DNA of 55,677 bases from Leptolyngbyaceae cyanobacterium M33_DOE_097 (lineage in GTDB: Bacteria > Cyanobacteriota > Cyanobacteriia > Leptolyngbyales > Leptolyngbyaceae). A model generated the notes under the pieces. It was not told the DNA's origin. It was given only the letters and a program-made list of their open reading frames with translations, and ran no database searches. Shown here piece by piece: positions 8,692 through 18,005 of the stretch; the stretch's first letter is position 1; each line of letters starts with the position of its first letter. Location of the stretch: the NCBI GenBank assembly GCA_015296075.1, contig DVDV01000351.1, positions 1 through 55,677 on the forward strand. The letters run 5' to 3'. A program made the translations under genes and the position numbers.

Positions 8692-10320
8692 TTAGAAGCC
8701 TTCGGGTTGTTGCCCAGAAACCACAGGGGCGATCGCGCTGAGTTTCAAATCGGGGTGATCGGCTTCCACCTGGTGCAAGTTCCACTCATTCCGAAATAGC
8801 AGCACAGGCCGATTCCAGCCATCTTTCACTATGGCTGTGTTGAACAATCGTCCCACTTTTTCGAGTGCTTCCCAGCCATCGGTGACCCAGCGAGCAACGC
8901 TATAGGGCAAAAGATCCAGGTTGGTTTCGACTCCGTATTCATTCAACATGCGAAACTGCACAACCTCAAACTGAAGTTGCCCCACAGCCGCCAAAATTGG
9001 CTCCCGCTTGGCCTCGTCGGCGGAGTACATGATTTGAATCGCCCCTTCTTCTTGCAGTTCAGAAACGCCTTTGCGGAACTGCTTAAACTTTGAGGGGTTG
9101 GGATTTTTCAGATAGGCAAACAACTCTGGCGAAAAGCTGGGAATGCCCTCGTATTCTAGGTTTTTACCAATGTAGATCGTGTCACCGATCGCAAATACTC
9201 CAGGGTTGTTTAGACCAATGACATCGCCTGGATAGGCTTCTTCAATCACTTCACGATCCTGGGCAAACAGTTTTTGCGGACGTGAAAGGCGAATCGTTTT
9301 ACCTGTACGGGCATGACTGACCACCATATCTTTCTCAAACTTGCCAGAGCAGACGCGCACAAAGGCGACGCGATCGCGATGTTTGGGATCCATATTGGCT
9401 TGTAGCTTAAACACAAACCCCGAAAACTCTGGGTAAGTGGGAGGCACAACCCCAATCGTGCTGGTATGGGGGGCTGGCTTGAGAGCATAGTCGAGAAAGG
9501 CTTTGAGAAATAACTCGACCCCAAAGTTGGTCATCGCACTACCAAAGAAAACGGGGGTGAGCTTGCCCTGGTGAATCTTCTCAAGATCAAACTCAGAACC
9601 GAGGCCTTCTACCAACTCGATTTCGTCTTTGAACTGATAGTAGAGGTCTTGTTCAAGCAGGTCTTCAATGCGTGGATCGCCCAAATCAACCACGGTATCT
9701 TTCGCTTCTCTTGAACCGTGTTCAGACCGCTCAAATAGGTGAATTTGTTGGGTTTGGCGGTCATAAACACCCTTAAAGCGATCGCCCATGCCAATCGGGT
9801 AATTTACCGCGTAGGTCTGCAAGCCCAACTCCTTCTCAATTTCGTCCATCAACTCTAAAGGCTCTCGGCCGGGGCGATCTAGCTTGTTGACAAACGTAAA
9901 AATAGGCAGCCCCCGTAGTCGGCAGACTTCAAATAATTTGCGAGTCTGTGGTTCTAGACCTTTAGCCGCGTCAATTAACATCACCGCATTATCGGCTGCG
10001 GCCAATGTGCGATAGGTGTCTTCGCTAAAGTCCTGGTGGCCGGGAGTATCGAGTAAATTGATCTGGCATCCCTGGTAGGTAAATTGCAGTACCGTTGAGG
10101 TGATCGAGATCCCCCGTTGTTGCTCCATTGCCATCCAGTCAGAGGTGGCGTGGCGTTGTGCACGACGAGCTTTAACCGCGCCCGCTTCGTGAATCGCACC
10201 TCCGTACAGCAATAACTTTTCGGTGAGGGTTGTCTTACCTGCGTCGGGGTGAGAAATGATGGCAAAATTTCGCCGCATTTCAACTGCCTGTTGCAGTTCA
10301 GCCTCAATTTCGGTAGACAT
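8692..10320 (-). CDS. prfC: Peptide chain release factor 3 (RF3)
   Basis: 542 aa from the ATG at 10320; an in-frame GTG at 10344 is less likely. RF3 is the translational GTPase that recycles class I release factors from the ribosome. Visible motifs are the P-loop SHPDAGKTT (23-31), switch I/G2 around RGISITST (69-76), DTPGHQDF (91-98) and NKLDRPG (145-151). The long C-terminal half ([33 protein letters not shown] and following) is typical of RF3 and excludes EF-G or LepA. Length is normal. It is followed by its own terminator. Confidence 0.96.
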   Translation of the reverse strand: MSTEIEAELQQAVEMRRNFAIISHPDAGKTTLTEKLLLYGGAIHEAGAVKARRAQRHATSDWMAMEQQRGISITSTVLQFTYQGCQINLLDTPGHQDFSEDTYRTLAAADNAVMLIDAAKGLEPQTRKLFEVCRLRGLPIFTFVNKLDRPGREPLELMDEIEKELGLQTYAVNYPIGMGDRFKGVYDRQTQQIHLFERSEHGSREAKDTVVDLGDPRIEDLLEQDLYYQFKDEIELVEGLGSEFDLEKIHQGKLTPVFFGSAMTNFGVELFLKAFLDYALKPAPHTSTIGVVPPTYPEFSGFVFKLQANMDPKHRDRVAFVRVCSGKFEKDMVVSHARTGKTIRLSRPQKLFAQDREVIEEAYPGDVIGLNNPGVFAIGDTIYIGKNLEYEGIPSFSPELFAYLKNPNPSKFKQFRKGVSELQEEGAIQIMYSADEAKREPILAAVGQLQFEVVQFRMLNEYGVETNLDLLPYSVARWVTDGWEALEKVGRLFNTAIVKDGWNRPVLLFRNEWNLHQVEADHPDLKLSAIAPVVSGQQPEGF

Positions 10321-10510
10321 GGGAATACCTGGCAAATGGATCACACAAGAATCTAAAGTCTAACAACATCCGTGAGGGGCTTCAACAAAGATCGGCGATC
10401 GCTGCTTAAACTTTCGCCCGTTGCATCTGTCGATATAGCGATCTTGTTTGGACTGTGAAAAGGTTGCCGCAAAACCCTTTTCGTGAACCCTTAATCGTTG
10501 CACGAATCAG

Positions 10511-11281
10511 CTAGGACTGCTCCAGGCTAGGACGCTTAAAGAGGTAAAAGGCCAACCCAAAGAATGGTAATAACCGGGCAAGCCACAACATTTGGCGATT
10601 TTGCCACTTGCGACGGGCCATATCATCACTCACTAACCAGCCTTGAAACAACCAGAAGACGCCTAAATCGACCACAAAAGAGTATGTCAGGCGATCGCTC
10701 CGGAGCAAAGTCAACAACGCCTCCCAGCGATCGCTCAAGTTGCCCCACTCTGGCCGAGCCAGCATTGCCCAAAGTAGAGCAACTCCGGCTAGTCCGATGA
10801 TAGCGATTGGGAGGAAGCGGCTTTCCCCCAGTTGCTCAAGTCGGGTTAAGGGTGGAGTGGGTGGTTCTGGATTTGAGCGCCGCACGCCTAACCAGGGCAG
10901 GTAAAACACATTTGTTAGAAAGGCTGTGCCAAGCAAGAACGGCAAAATCGGCAAACGTTGGTTTCGTCCGTCTACCATGAAGCCCCAAAACAACAGTCCC
11001 CAGGCAATCACCAGGTGAAATAAGCCTTCTAACGCGGGATTGAGAACGGGGGCGATCGCCGGAAAGAGAAGTGGCATCACAAACCCAAAGTTAAGGCTAA
11101 GATCAAGCGCCGTTTGCAGCGTCTCAGGTTGAGTATGCAGCAGCGAAGGCCCCGGCGGAAAATTACTTAAGAGCAGGTAGCCGACGTAAACCACCCAGGC
11201 CAACCAGACGAAAATTTTTGCACCACTTCGTTGCGGTGGTTGATCAACTCCAAGGGGTTGGGTGGCAAATTCTGTCTTCAT
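10511..11281 (-). CDS. Integral membrane protein of unknown function
   Basis: 256 aa with about six to seven hydrophobic segments: near 24-41, 64-82, 87-104, 112-129, 157-176, 199-218 and 233-249. It contains WLAWVVYVGYLLLSNFPPGPSLL, GFMVDGRNQRLPILPF and FVVDLGVFWLFQGWLVSDD. I believe it is conserved in cyanobacteria but cannot name a function. Its ATG lies 10 bases after the htrA stop, so it is probably co-transcribed with the protease, though no functional link is evident. Confidence 0.75.
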   Translation of the reverse strand: MKTEFATQPLGVDQPPQRSGAKIFVWLAWVVYVGYLLLSNFPPGPSLLHTQPETLQTALDLSLNFGFVMPLLFPAIAPVLNPALEGLFHLVIAWGLLFWGFMVDGRNQRLPILPFLLGTAFLTNVFYLPWLGVRRSNPEPPTPPLTRLEQLGESRFLPIAIIGLAGVALLWAMLARPEWGNLSDRWEALLTLLRSDRLTYSFVVDLGVFWLFQGWLVSDDMARRKWQNRQMLWLARLLPFFGLAFYLFKRPSLEQS

Positions 11282-11291
11282 GCTTGCTTTG

Positions 11292-12506
11292 CTACTGTCG
11301 CGCTGATGGAAACGCCTGTGGCTTTACTTTGACCTTGAGCGATCGCCCATCCCGCAAAACTTCCACTTCAAGATTGCCCCCGATTTGGCTAGCTTCAACC
11401 TGGCTTTGTACATCAACTGCCGTTTTAACGGGCTTTCCACCTACTTTTAAGATCACATCGCCCTGCTCTAACCCGGCTTTGGCGGCAGGTGAACCATCGA
11501 CGACTCGTACAATTAAAACGCCTTCGTCCTGGTCAACTTTTAAATTGGCATCTTGCTGTTCGTTAATGTCTTTACGCACGGAAGGGGTTAAATCAACCAT
11601 CTGCACCCCTAAAAAAGGATGCTCAACTTTGCCCTTGGCAAATAACTGATCGGCAACTCGCTGCGCTGTCTCAATTGGAATCGCAAACCCTAACCCCTGT
11701 GCATCGGCTCGAATCGCAGTGTTAATCCCAATCACTTGACCGCGATCGTTCAACAACGGTCCCCCAGAGTTGCCAGGATTAATGGCTGCATCGGTTTGAA
11801 TAAAGCTAACTCGCTTGTCAGAGGGCACCCCTACCTGCGAGCTAGAACGCCCCGTCGCGCTGATGATGCCTGCGGTGACGGTGTTATCAAGCCCTAAAGG
11901 ATTGCCGATCGCGATCGCCCATTGCCCTGGCACCAAGCCTTCTGATCGGCCTAACGCCACAGTGGGTAAATTATTTGCATCAATCTTAATAGCGGCGACA
12001 TCGGTGACGGTATCAACCCCAACCACCTTGCCCCGAAAGGTGCGGCCATCTTTCAGCGTCACATCTACAACGTCAGTGTCTTGTACCACATGAGCATTTG
12101 TCATTACCCGCCCATCGGCTGTCAAAATAAAGCCTGACCCAATCCCCCGCTCGACCCGCTCTTGCGGAACGGGTAAATCTTCACCCCCAAAAAAACGCCG
12201 AAAAATCGGGTTCTTCAATGGTTCTGGGATGTCATTTGAAATCCGTCGGGCTGCATCAATGCGTACAACGGCAGGACCCACTTTTTCGACGGCTTGGGCA
12301 ATAAAATTGGCGCTGCCAGAAGTGCCAGGTATAAGCGCGGCTTTGCTCGGTGTGCCCGATACCGGCTGCACTTTCATCGTGTCGTTCGGTTGTGGGCTGT
12401 TAACCCGCCCCTGATTTAACCAATACTGACCACCAATCATGCCAATTCCGCTGCCAATGGCTAACAGAGAGATGTAGGTTGCCAAATGCTTAAAGGAGAG
12501 ACTCAT
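11292..12506 (-). CDS. HtrA/DegP-family serine protease with PDZ domain (HhoA/HhoB/HtrA type)
   Basis: 404 aa from the ATG at 12506; the frame extends upstream to 12605 without a better start. A signal-anchor or signal peptide lies at about 8-26. The trypsin-like domain shows His139 (TNAHVV), Asp169 (VTDVAAIKI) and Ser247 (NPGNSGGPLL). A single PDZ domain follows at about 300-395 (GSPAAKAGLEQGDVILKVGGKPV). These proteases degrade or refold damaged proteins in the periplasm or thylakoid lumen. Which of the three cyanobacterial paralogues this is cannot be settled. The membrane-protein gene at 10511-11281 follows directly. Confidence 0.93.
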   Translation of the reverse strand: MSLSFKHLATYISLLAIGSGIGMIGGQYWLNQGRVNSPQPNDTMKVQPVSGTPSKAALIPGTSGSANFIAQAVEKVGPAVVRIDAARRISNDIPEPLKNPIFRRFFGGEDLPVPQERVERGIGSGFILTADGRVMTNAHVVQDTDVVDVTLKDGRTFRGKVVGVDTVTDVAAIKIDANNLPTVALGRSEGLVPGQWAIAIGNPLGLDNTVTAGIISATGRSSSQVGVPSDKRVSFIQTDAAINPGNSGGPLLNDRGQVIGINTAIRADAQGLGFAIPIETAQRVADQLFAKGKVEHPFLGVQMVDLTPSVRKDINEQQDANLKVDQDEGVLIVRVVDGSPAAKAGLEQGDVILKVGGKPVKTAVDVQSQVEASQIGGNLEVEVLRDGRSLKVKVKPQAFPSARQ

Positions 12507-12808
12507 AGGTGTGTGGTAAGCAAACAAAGCGAGTGATATAACCCTAACCCATGTTCTGGCAGAATTGATGCTTCCTGAAGTCAAGATGTTAAAAAAAAGC
12601 TGCAAAACCTTTAGCAGCAGGATCTAGGCAACAGTTATCACCCGGCTAAATTTCTTGCTGCACATAAATTGGCTCAGGGATAGAAGTGACACTTACAAGC
12701 AGTCGCATGCGAATCGAATCACTTGGCTGGAGGAGCAATCTCCTGACAATTTGATAATTGCGTGCCTAGACTGGTAAAAGCCCAAGCTAACGGCAACTGG
12801 AGGGAAAA

Positions 12809-13729
12809 ATGCGGCAGGTCGCTCAAATTTGCCTGTTCACCTTGTTTTTAAGTGTTATTGGTGTCACAACTGACACAGTTTTTCAACCCACCAAGCATGA
12901 GCGATCGCTTGCCTTAGCTGCTCCTAAAACATGCCGTCCGGCTGCCCTTTCTCAGCTCAAACGCCACAAAATTGCGGCTGGTGAAACGCTGGATAGTATT
13001 GCTCGCCGCTATAACCTCATTCCTGCCACGTTGATGGGCTTCAATCCGGTGCTGCAAACAGGTAAAGCGCCTGTCGGTGAAGTCATTGTGATTCCGCCTT
13101 ACAACGGTATTCGAGTGGCACTTGCGCCAGGGCAAACGTTGCGCACTGTAGCCAAAGCCTACAACATACGTCCTGATGTCTTGTTTGAAATTAACGGTTG
13201 CCAACCGAATCCGCGAGTTGTCTTTGTGCCGGGTGTTAACTGGTCGCCGATCGCAGCTTCCTCGTCTGCGGCTACAGGGGGTACAACCGTCGATAGAATC
13301 GTCAGTGGTTTTCCTTTGCCGAAAGCCCTCGCTAAAACCGAAGTTTTACTTGGCTACGGGTGGAAACTTCAGCCTACGACAGGAGAAGTTGCTTTTCACA
13401 GTGGCATTGATTTAGCCGCACCTGTTGGTACGTCAGTATTGGCATCTGGGAATGGCACGGTTGCGTTTGCCAGCAACCAGGGTGTGTACGGAAATCTCGT
13501 TGTGATTAACCACGCTCAGGGTTTGCAAACCCGTTATGCTCAACTGGGCAGTATTCGAGTCAAGGTTGGTCAGACAGTTAAACAGGGGCAAGTGCTCGGA
13601 ACTGTTGGCACCAGCGGAACTCCTAGTTCTCGGCAATCTCACCTGCATTTTGAGGTGCGATCTCGCTCTGAGTTGGGCTGGGTTGCTGAAAATTCAGAAA
13701 CCTATCTAAAGAAGATTCTGGCGCAGTAA
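12809..13729 (+). CDS. LysM-domain M23 (LytM-type) metallopeptidase
   Basis: 306 aa, exported (hydrophobic N-terminus 5-20), with GGAGG before the ATG. Two LysM-like peptidoglycan-binding repeats lie at about 51-97 (KIAAGETLDSIARRYNLI) and 100-143 (ALAPGQTLRTVAKAYNI). The C-terminal M23 domain carries the zinc ligands His197 and Asp201 (HSGIDLAAP) and HLHFEV (His278, His280). It is expected to cut peptidoglycan cross-bridges or to act as an EnvC/NlpD-like amidase activator; the intact ligands favour an active enzyme. It is convergent with the acyltransferase gene 20 bases downstream. Confidence 0.92.
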   Translation: MRQVAQICLFTLFLSVIGVTTDTVFQPTKHERSLALAAPKTCRPAALSQLKRHKIAAGETLDSIARRYNLIPATLMGFNPVLQTGKAPVGEVIVIPPYNGIRVALAPGQTLRTVAKAYNIRPDVLFEINGCQPNPRVVFVPGVNWSPIAASSSAATGGTTVDRIVSGFPLPKALAKTEVLLGYGWKLQPTTGEVAFHSGIDLAAPVGTSVLASGNGTVAFASNQGVYGNLVVINHAQGLQTRYAQLGSIRVKVGQTVKQGQVLGTVGTSGTPSSRQSHLHFEVRSRSELGWVAENSETYLKKILAQ

Positions 13730-13749
13730 TTGCAGTAGTCACCTGCCCA

Positions 13750-14559
13750 TTAGCGGAATGGTAGCTGTAAAAGCTCACTTGCCAAGCGGGTCAAGCGGTT
13801 AGTGAGTGCTTTTGTGAGTGTTCGGGCATCTTCTTTAACGGAGCCGATCGCATAGTCAGACACTCGGATTGGCTCACCCAGTTTGATAATGACTTTTGTC
13901 CGCCAGGGCACCAGTGGGTTGCTATACCGCAGGGCGATCGGCACAATCTTGACATCCGAAGCGGGGTAGATAGCGGCCGTTTGTAGTGCTAAGCGAGCTA
14001 ACCCTGGCTTCAAGGCATGAGGTAATGCTTCCCGGTAAATATCGCCTTCGGGAAAAATGACCAAAACTTCCTCTTCTGCCAATAACTCGACTCCATATCG
14101 CAGACTGGCGATCGCAGGATGCTTGGTATCAACCGGAAAACCACCCATCCGCCGAATAAACCAACCTTGAAGTCCCACGACCTCGTCTGCCGTCACCATA
14201 AAGTGCAAGTGACGACCCGTAACGTAATGTCCGGCTGCTAGCGGTACCAAAAGCGCATCCCACCGTGATCGATGGGTCGGCGCTAAAATGATTGGACCAC
14301 TGGTGGGCAAGTTTTCTCGCCCCAAAATGGTGATCCGACCAAAGTAAAATGGGATTACCGCGTATTTTCCAAGTGGGTAAGCCAGCTTGAGCAGCCAGGG
14401 AACGAGACGTGAAAACGGTGTAGCGGTCTTGAGATGATACTTTTGTCGAGTTTGTCGATTTTCCGAACTTCGATTATTAAAACTGAGCGAAAGCAATGGT
14501 AGACGAGCCTGAACGGAAAGATCCGCTACACGGCGAACATCAAAGAATAGCGGTGACAT
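13750..14559 (-). CDS. PlsC-family 1-acyl-sn-glycerol-3-phosphate acyltransferase
   Basis: 269 aa from the ATG at 14559. The frame is open to a TTG at 14652, but no ribosome site supports either start well. Family motifs are the catalytic HX4D block THRSRWD (His96, Asp101), RRMGGFPVD and FPEG (169-172). These enzymes acylate lysophosphatidic acid at the membrane to give phosphatidic acid. The surrounding sequence (GRITILGRENLPTSGPIILAPTHRSRWDALL, in two parts) resembles the Synechocystis Sll1752-like subgroup rather than the shorter Sll1848 type; that assignment is from memory. Confidence 0.88.
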   Translation of the reverse strand: MSPLFFDVRRVADLSVQARLPLLSLSFNNRSSENRQTRQKYHLKTATPFSRLVPWLLKLAYPLGKYAVIPFYFGRITILGRENLPTSGPIILAPTHRSRWDALLVPLAAGHYVTGRHLHFMVTADEVVGLQGWFIRRMGGFPVDTKHPAIASLRYGVELLAEEEVLVIFPEGDIYREALPHALKPGLARLALQTAAIYPASDVKIVPIALRYSNPLVPWRTKVIIKLGEPIRVSDYAIGSVKEDARTLTKALTNRLTRLASELLQLPFR

Positions 14560-14938
14560 ATAGCGAACAAGGGAACAGAACAGCGGAGACGAAAACTTGA
14601 AAATTTTGAAAACCAGAGAACTGTGCCAAATTAGACACTCCGTACAGGTCAAATAAATAATCGCTGATCGTAGCTTTTTCTAATAATAAGAGCAAATCCA
14701 GTTCCTACCTCTACCGTAGAAAAGACTTGCGTTCCTGCCTCATTCCAAGGGACAGTTTTGTTTTTGGCATGAAGGTCTTCGGAAAATATGAAATACCTGG
14801 AAGTGCAAGCACTTGTCACTTTGCGCTTTGTCAAGTACCGAGAAATCCTGCAGTCACCTGGTTATCAAACTGTGGATCTTACTGAGATTGCGTCTCTTAC
14901 CTTACGTTCACAGCCAATTGGTGAGAACCTGGTTGACT
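14560..14938. other. Intergenic stretch, no gene supported
   Basis: 379 bases between the acyltransferase and tadA, both on minus. A 61-codon minus frame (14649-14834) has no ribosome site or recognisable sequence and is not called. The first 93 bases could encode an N-terminal extension of the acyltransferase if a TTG at 14652 is used. Confidence 0.4.
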
Positions 14939-15439
14939 TTAAATGAGCTTTCCTGCCTCCCGTTTTTGTTGAAACCAACGTTGCAATAGCGTCCGGGAAG
15001 GTGCTTCTAAAATGCCGCCAATCACTTCAACTTTATGGTTGGAAGCCGCGCTGTCAGGCAGATTGATCACTGAGCGAACACAACCCGCTTTGGGGTCGTC
15101 GGCTCCATATACTAAAGTTCCTAAACGAGCTAAAACCAAGGCTCCGGCGCACATAGGGCAGGGTTCAAGATTGACGTAGAGGGTACAGTTTTGTAAATGC
15201 CAGGTTTGTAAGGCGATACCTGCCTGACGCAGGGCCAAAATCTCAGCGTGGGCAGTTGGGTCTTTGTCCCGTTCGCGCCGATTTTCGGCGATCGCAATGG
15301 CGTTTCCCTCTGCACTAACAACGACCGCTCCAACAGGCACCTCCCCGGCCTGAGCCGCCGCCTCAGCTGCAACTAATGCTTGCTGCATCCAATAAGTATG
15401 GTGGGCGTAGATGGAATTTTCATTTTTCTGGTGACACAT
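14939..15439 (-). CDS. tadA: tRNA-specific adenosine deaminase (TadA)
   Basis: 166 aa from the ATG at 15439; an upstream TTG at 15469 is less likely. TadA converts A34 to inosine in tRNA-Arg(ACG). The zinc/catalytic motifs of the cytidine-deaminase fold are present: HAE (His64, Glu66) and PCPMCAGA (Cys94, Cys97). GEVPVGAVVV and GADDPKAGCVRSVINL are TadA-specific. An N-terminal extension of about 15 residues precedes the usual YWMQQAL start. The gene stands alone. Confidence 0.94.
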   Translation of the reverse strand: MCHQKNENSIYAHHTYWMQQALVAAEAAAQAGEVPVGAVVVSAEGNAIAIAENRRERDKDPTAHAEILALRQAGIALQTWHLQNCTLYVNLEPCPMCAGALVLARLGTLVYGADDPKAGCVRSVINLPDSAASNHKVEVIGGILEAPSRTLLQRWFQQKREAGKLI

Positions 15440-15687
15440 GGGCGATCGCCCCTCATCCCAATCAACCAACTCGACATTTAGAATAAAGCTACAAGCGCCA
15501 TTAAGAAAAAATGAAGTTTAAGTTTCCTTGAAAAACGAACTTTCAGGTTTGCACTCTGACTTCATTTGCTAATTTGCAAGCTTCTCATTTGACTTAGTTA
15601 AAGAGAAAGGAATCTGCACGCGTGGCTGCTAAATTTATGAACTTAGTGTAAGGGTAAGCAGTCATCTTTGCTAAGCCTGTAAATTTG

Positions 15688-15797
15688 CTATGAGGATGGG
15701 CTGGTAAACCTTTTGAAACAGATGCCCCATCCTAACAATTGAAGTTACTAGAATAGTTAAAGAGAGATAGCGGTTTTGGCGATCGCTCTTTTTTTGC
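15688..15797 (+). ncRNA. Candidate small RNA (structured, terminator-like 3' end)
   Basis: In the 385-base gap before the ABC ATPase, AGGATGGG at 15692-15699 can pair with CCCATCCT at 15727-15734, closing a 27-base loop in which CTG and CAG can also pair. Further on, AGCG and CGCT bracket GTTTTGGCGAT and are followed by a run of seven T at 15789-15795. The ATPase ATG lies only 30 bases beyond. It could be an sRNA, or a leader with an attenuator for the ATPase gene. No Yfr1 core motif is present. Confidence 0.35.
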
Positions 15798-15824
15798 TGC
15801 CATATTTCATCTCGGTTAGAAAAA

Positions 15825-16544
15825 ATGCCCAACTCTGTGATTATTCGGCTTGAAGAAGTTTATAAAATCTATGGCTCTGGTGAAACAGAGATTAAAGCCC
15901 TAGCAGGTGTACATTTCACGGTAGATAAAGGCGAGTACTGCTCAATCATGGGGGCGTCAGGTTCGGGCAAATCAACCATGATGAATATTATTGGCTGTCT
16001 CGATCGCCCATCATCAGGTCGTTACTACCTGGATGGCGAAGATGTGGCTCAATTGTCGGACAGTGCGCTGGCGCATGTCCGTAATCGCAAAATTGGGTTT
16101 GTCTTTCAGCAGTTTCACTTATTGCCGCAACTCACCGCGCTTGAAAATGTAACGTTGCCTATGGTTTATGCCAACGTGCCAGATCGCGAGCGTCAAGCCC
16201 GTGCTGCAAACGCACTTGCACGAGTCGGTTTAGCAAACCGGATGAATAACAAACCGACACAGTTATCTGGAGGGCAACAGCAACGGGTGGCGATCGCACG
16301 CGCAATTGTCAACGAGCCAGTTGTGTTACTAGCCGACGAACCCACAGGTGCGCTGGACTCCCACACCACTCAAGAAATTCTCAATATTTTCACAGAGCTA
16401 AACCAGAGTGGCATGACTGTTGTTATGGTGACTCACGAACCAGATGTTGCTCGCTGTACACGCCGCATCATCTGGTTCAAAGACGGTCAAGTGCTGAATC
16501 CCAATATGAACCCTGAGAGCCTGACTCAGTTACAAACGGCTTAG
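15825..16544 (+). CDS. ABC transporter ATP-binding protein, MacB/LolD/DevA type
   Basis: 239 aa with Walker A GASGSGKS (43-50), Q-loop [18 protein letters not shown], signature LSGGQ (147-151), Walker B VVLLADEP (166-173) and a switch His in VTHEP. It belongs to the MacB/LolD/DevA class that powers export of macrolides, lipoproteins or, in heterocyst formers, glycolipids. The usual partner genes (membrane-fusion DevB and permease DevC/MacB) are not adjacent: the next gene is convergent and overlaps by four bases at the stop codons. The substrate is therefore unknown. Confidence 0.9.
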   Translation: MPNSVIIRLEEVYKIYGSGETEIKALAGVHFTVDKGEYCSIMGASGSGKSTMMNIIGCLDRPSSGRYYLDGEDVAQLSDSALAHVRNRKIGFVFQQFHLLPQLTALENVTLPMVYANVPDRERQARAANALARVGLANRMNNKPTQLSGGQQQRVAIARAIVNEPVVLLADEPTGALDSHTTQEILNIFTELNQSGMTVVMVTHEPDVARCTRRIIWFKDGQVLNPNMNPESLTQLQTA

Positions 16545-17242
16545 CGTGCCCAGTCCGTACTCTTCCACAACATAAAGAATAAAACACTTGAGATCAAAGC
16601 ACCGATCGCCCATTTGACCGAGTTCTTAACCAGGCTGGCTAACTGACCTGACCGTGCCTGGTCAAATTGAGCTTGCAGCTGAGCTTTTTGCGCTTTAACG
16701 CGCTCTAGAACAACGGATTTAAGCTGTTGAGGATTCTCTACGTCAACTTGAATGCCTTGTGCCTTTAACTGCTCTTGCGCACGCGGATCTTTCAACTGTT
16801 CAGATAAGGCTTTTAGCTGTTCGGGTGTACCTTGACTAATAGCCTTTTCAAAATTGTCTAAAGTCGTAATGCGCTGGGCTAGCTGCTGGTTTGCCGCATC
16901 CGAAACGCGATTGTTAATCCGAATGGCGGAGATGCCACTTAAGGGACCCATCAGAAAGAAGATCAAAGCCAACAGCAAGCAAAACCAGGAGAGGATCTTT
17001 AAGAAGATTGGCTCAAGTTTGCCTCGGTCAAAATATTCACCAAAGAAAACAAGCCCTAAACCCAGAATCGGGACGACAACTCGATCAACGAGACTTCCAA
17101 TTGTTTGCAGTTCCCAGGCAGGGTCAGTAAACTTTGGCGGAATTAAAATCGTCAACGAGTCAATTATGAAAAAGATGAGCAAACCATAGCCCACCCAACG
17201 TAATCGATAGACAGAGCGGTTTTGAGTTGATGAATCAGCCAT
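16541..17242 (-). CDS. HpsJ-like protein, cyanoexosortase-associated
   Basis: 233 aa membrane protein. Hydrophobic segments lie at about 14-32, 48-66, 79-99 and 208-226. Between the third and fourth is a long, charged, helical region rich in Gln, Lys and Ala (about 108-200; EQLKALSEQLKDPRAQEQL), likely a coiled coil outside the membrane. This layout fits the HpsJ-like proteins that occur with cyanoexosortase A. It ends the minus-strand unit CrtA - associated protein - HpsJ-like with a 45-base gap. HpsJ itself was named for hormogonium polysaccharide; a direct role here is inference. Confidence 0.72.
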   Translation of the reverse strand: MADSSTQNRSVYRLRWVGYGLLIFFIIDSLTILIPPKFTDPAWELQTIGSLVDRVVVPILGLGLVFFGEYFDRGKLEPIFLKILSWFCLLLALIFFLMGPLSGISAIRINNRVSDAANQQLAQRITTLDNFEKAISQGTPEQLKALSEQLKDPRAQEQLKAQGIQVDVENPQQLKSVVLERVKAQKAQLQAQFDQARSGQLASLVKNSVKWAIGALISSVLFFMLWKSTDWAR

Positions 17243-17287
17243 ACTTTTGGCTCCTTAAAATTCAGGGCGATCGCAGAGAAGATGTAA

Positions 17288-17998
17288 TTAAGATTCTGGG
17301 GGGTAATTTGCCTGCAACCATTGTTGAAGTGGACCCCAAGCAGCCTCCATCTTCACATAGGAGTCTTGCACCTGATCCAAACTTTTTTCTGGATTAGGGG
17401 GCAGGGGCATCGACATTAAGGTAAATAGACAACGTTCGTCAAAAACTGAATCAGTTTGACCAACCAACCAGGGTAGTATACGTCCGGGACGTAGATCATT
17501 GCTATATCGATTTTGCTGAAACTCCGGGTTCGTCAAAGTGCTTTTTCCACGCGGATTGATGCAAGCGGTGAGATATAGCCGCTCTTTATGTGGAAGGACA
17601 CCAAAGTTTCCAATCTGAGGGTTGTACTGCGCTTTCAGCTTTACATTACCCTCTTTGACCTCCGATGCAACATTTAAAAAACGTCCGACATTGCCATCAC
17701 CCGATTGTGGCCGAATATCAACTCGAAGTACCTGATTGCCTTGTTTATATTCGTACGAACGCCCAACAACCTCACCCGATTTTTTTGGATCAAGGCTGGT
17801 TAAAGGCTTTGAGCCTACCAATTGCCAGCCCGGTAAGGGCACCGCTTCAGGTAGTTTGGCTTTGAGAAAAGGGGCAGGCTCGCCTCCTTTAGGTGGTTTT
17901 GGGGTTGAGACAGCCTTAAACAATACGGCAACGCTCGCCACAAATAGGACAGCCAGTAAAGGTAATTTGGCTGATGTAATGCGCGCTGAGGCATCCAT
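17288..17998 (-). CDS. Cyanoexosortase A system-associated protein
   Basis: 236 aa with a single N-terminal membrane anchor (about 12-29) and an extracytoplasmic domain. VPLPGWQLVGSKPL, GRSYEYKQGNQVLRVDIR, YLTACINPRGKSTLT and LFTLMSMPLPP match, as I remember it, the family that follows cyanoexosortase A in many cyanobacteria (EpsI-like companion). It starts 7 bases after the exosortase stop, so it is co-translated. It is presumed to assist sorting or polymer export; the mechanism is unknown. Confidence 0.82.
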   Translation of the reverse strand: MDASARITSAKLPLLAVLFVASVAVLFKAVSTPKPPKGGEPAPFLKAKLPEAVPLPGWQLVGSKPLTSLDPKKSGEVVGRSYEYKQGNQVLRVDIRPQSGDGNVGRFLNVASEVKEGNVKLKAQYNPQIGNFGVLPHKERLYLTACINPRGKSTLTNPEFQQNRYSNDLRPGRILPWLVGQTDSVFDERCLFTLMSMPLPPNPEKSLDQVQDSYVKMEAAWGPLQQWLQANYPPES

Positions 17999-18005
17999 TG
18001 ACTTT

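Noticed and set aside
8513-8695. 60-codon frame across the MITE-like element
   Set aside because: It starts inside the repeat, lacks a ribosome site and ends in the prfC stop region.
14649-14834. 61-codon minus frame before the acyltransferase
   Set aside because: No ribosome site, no family resemblance.
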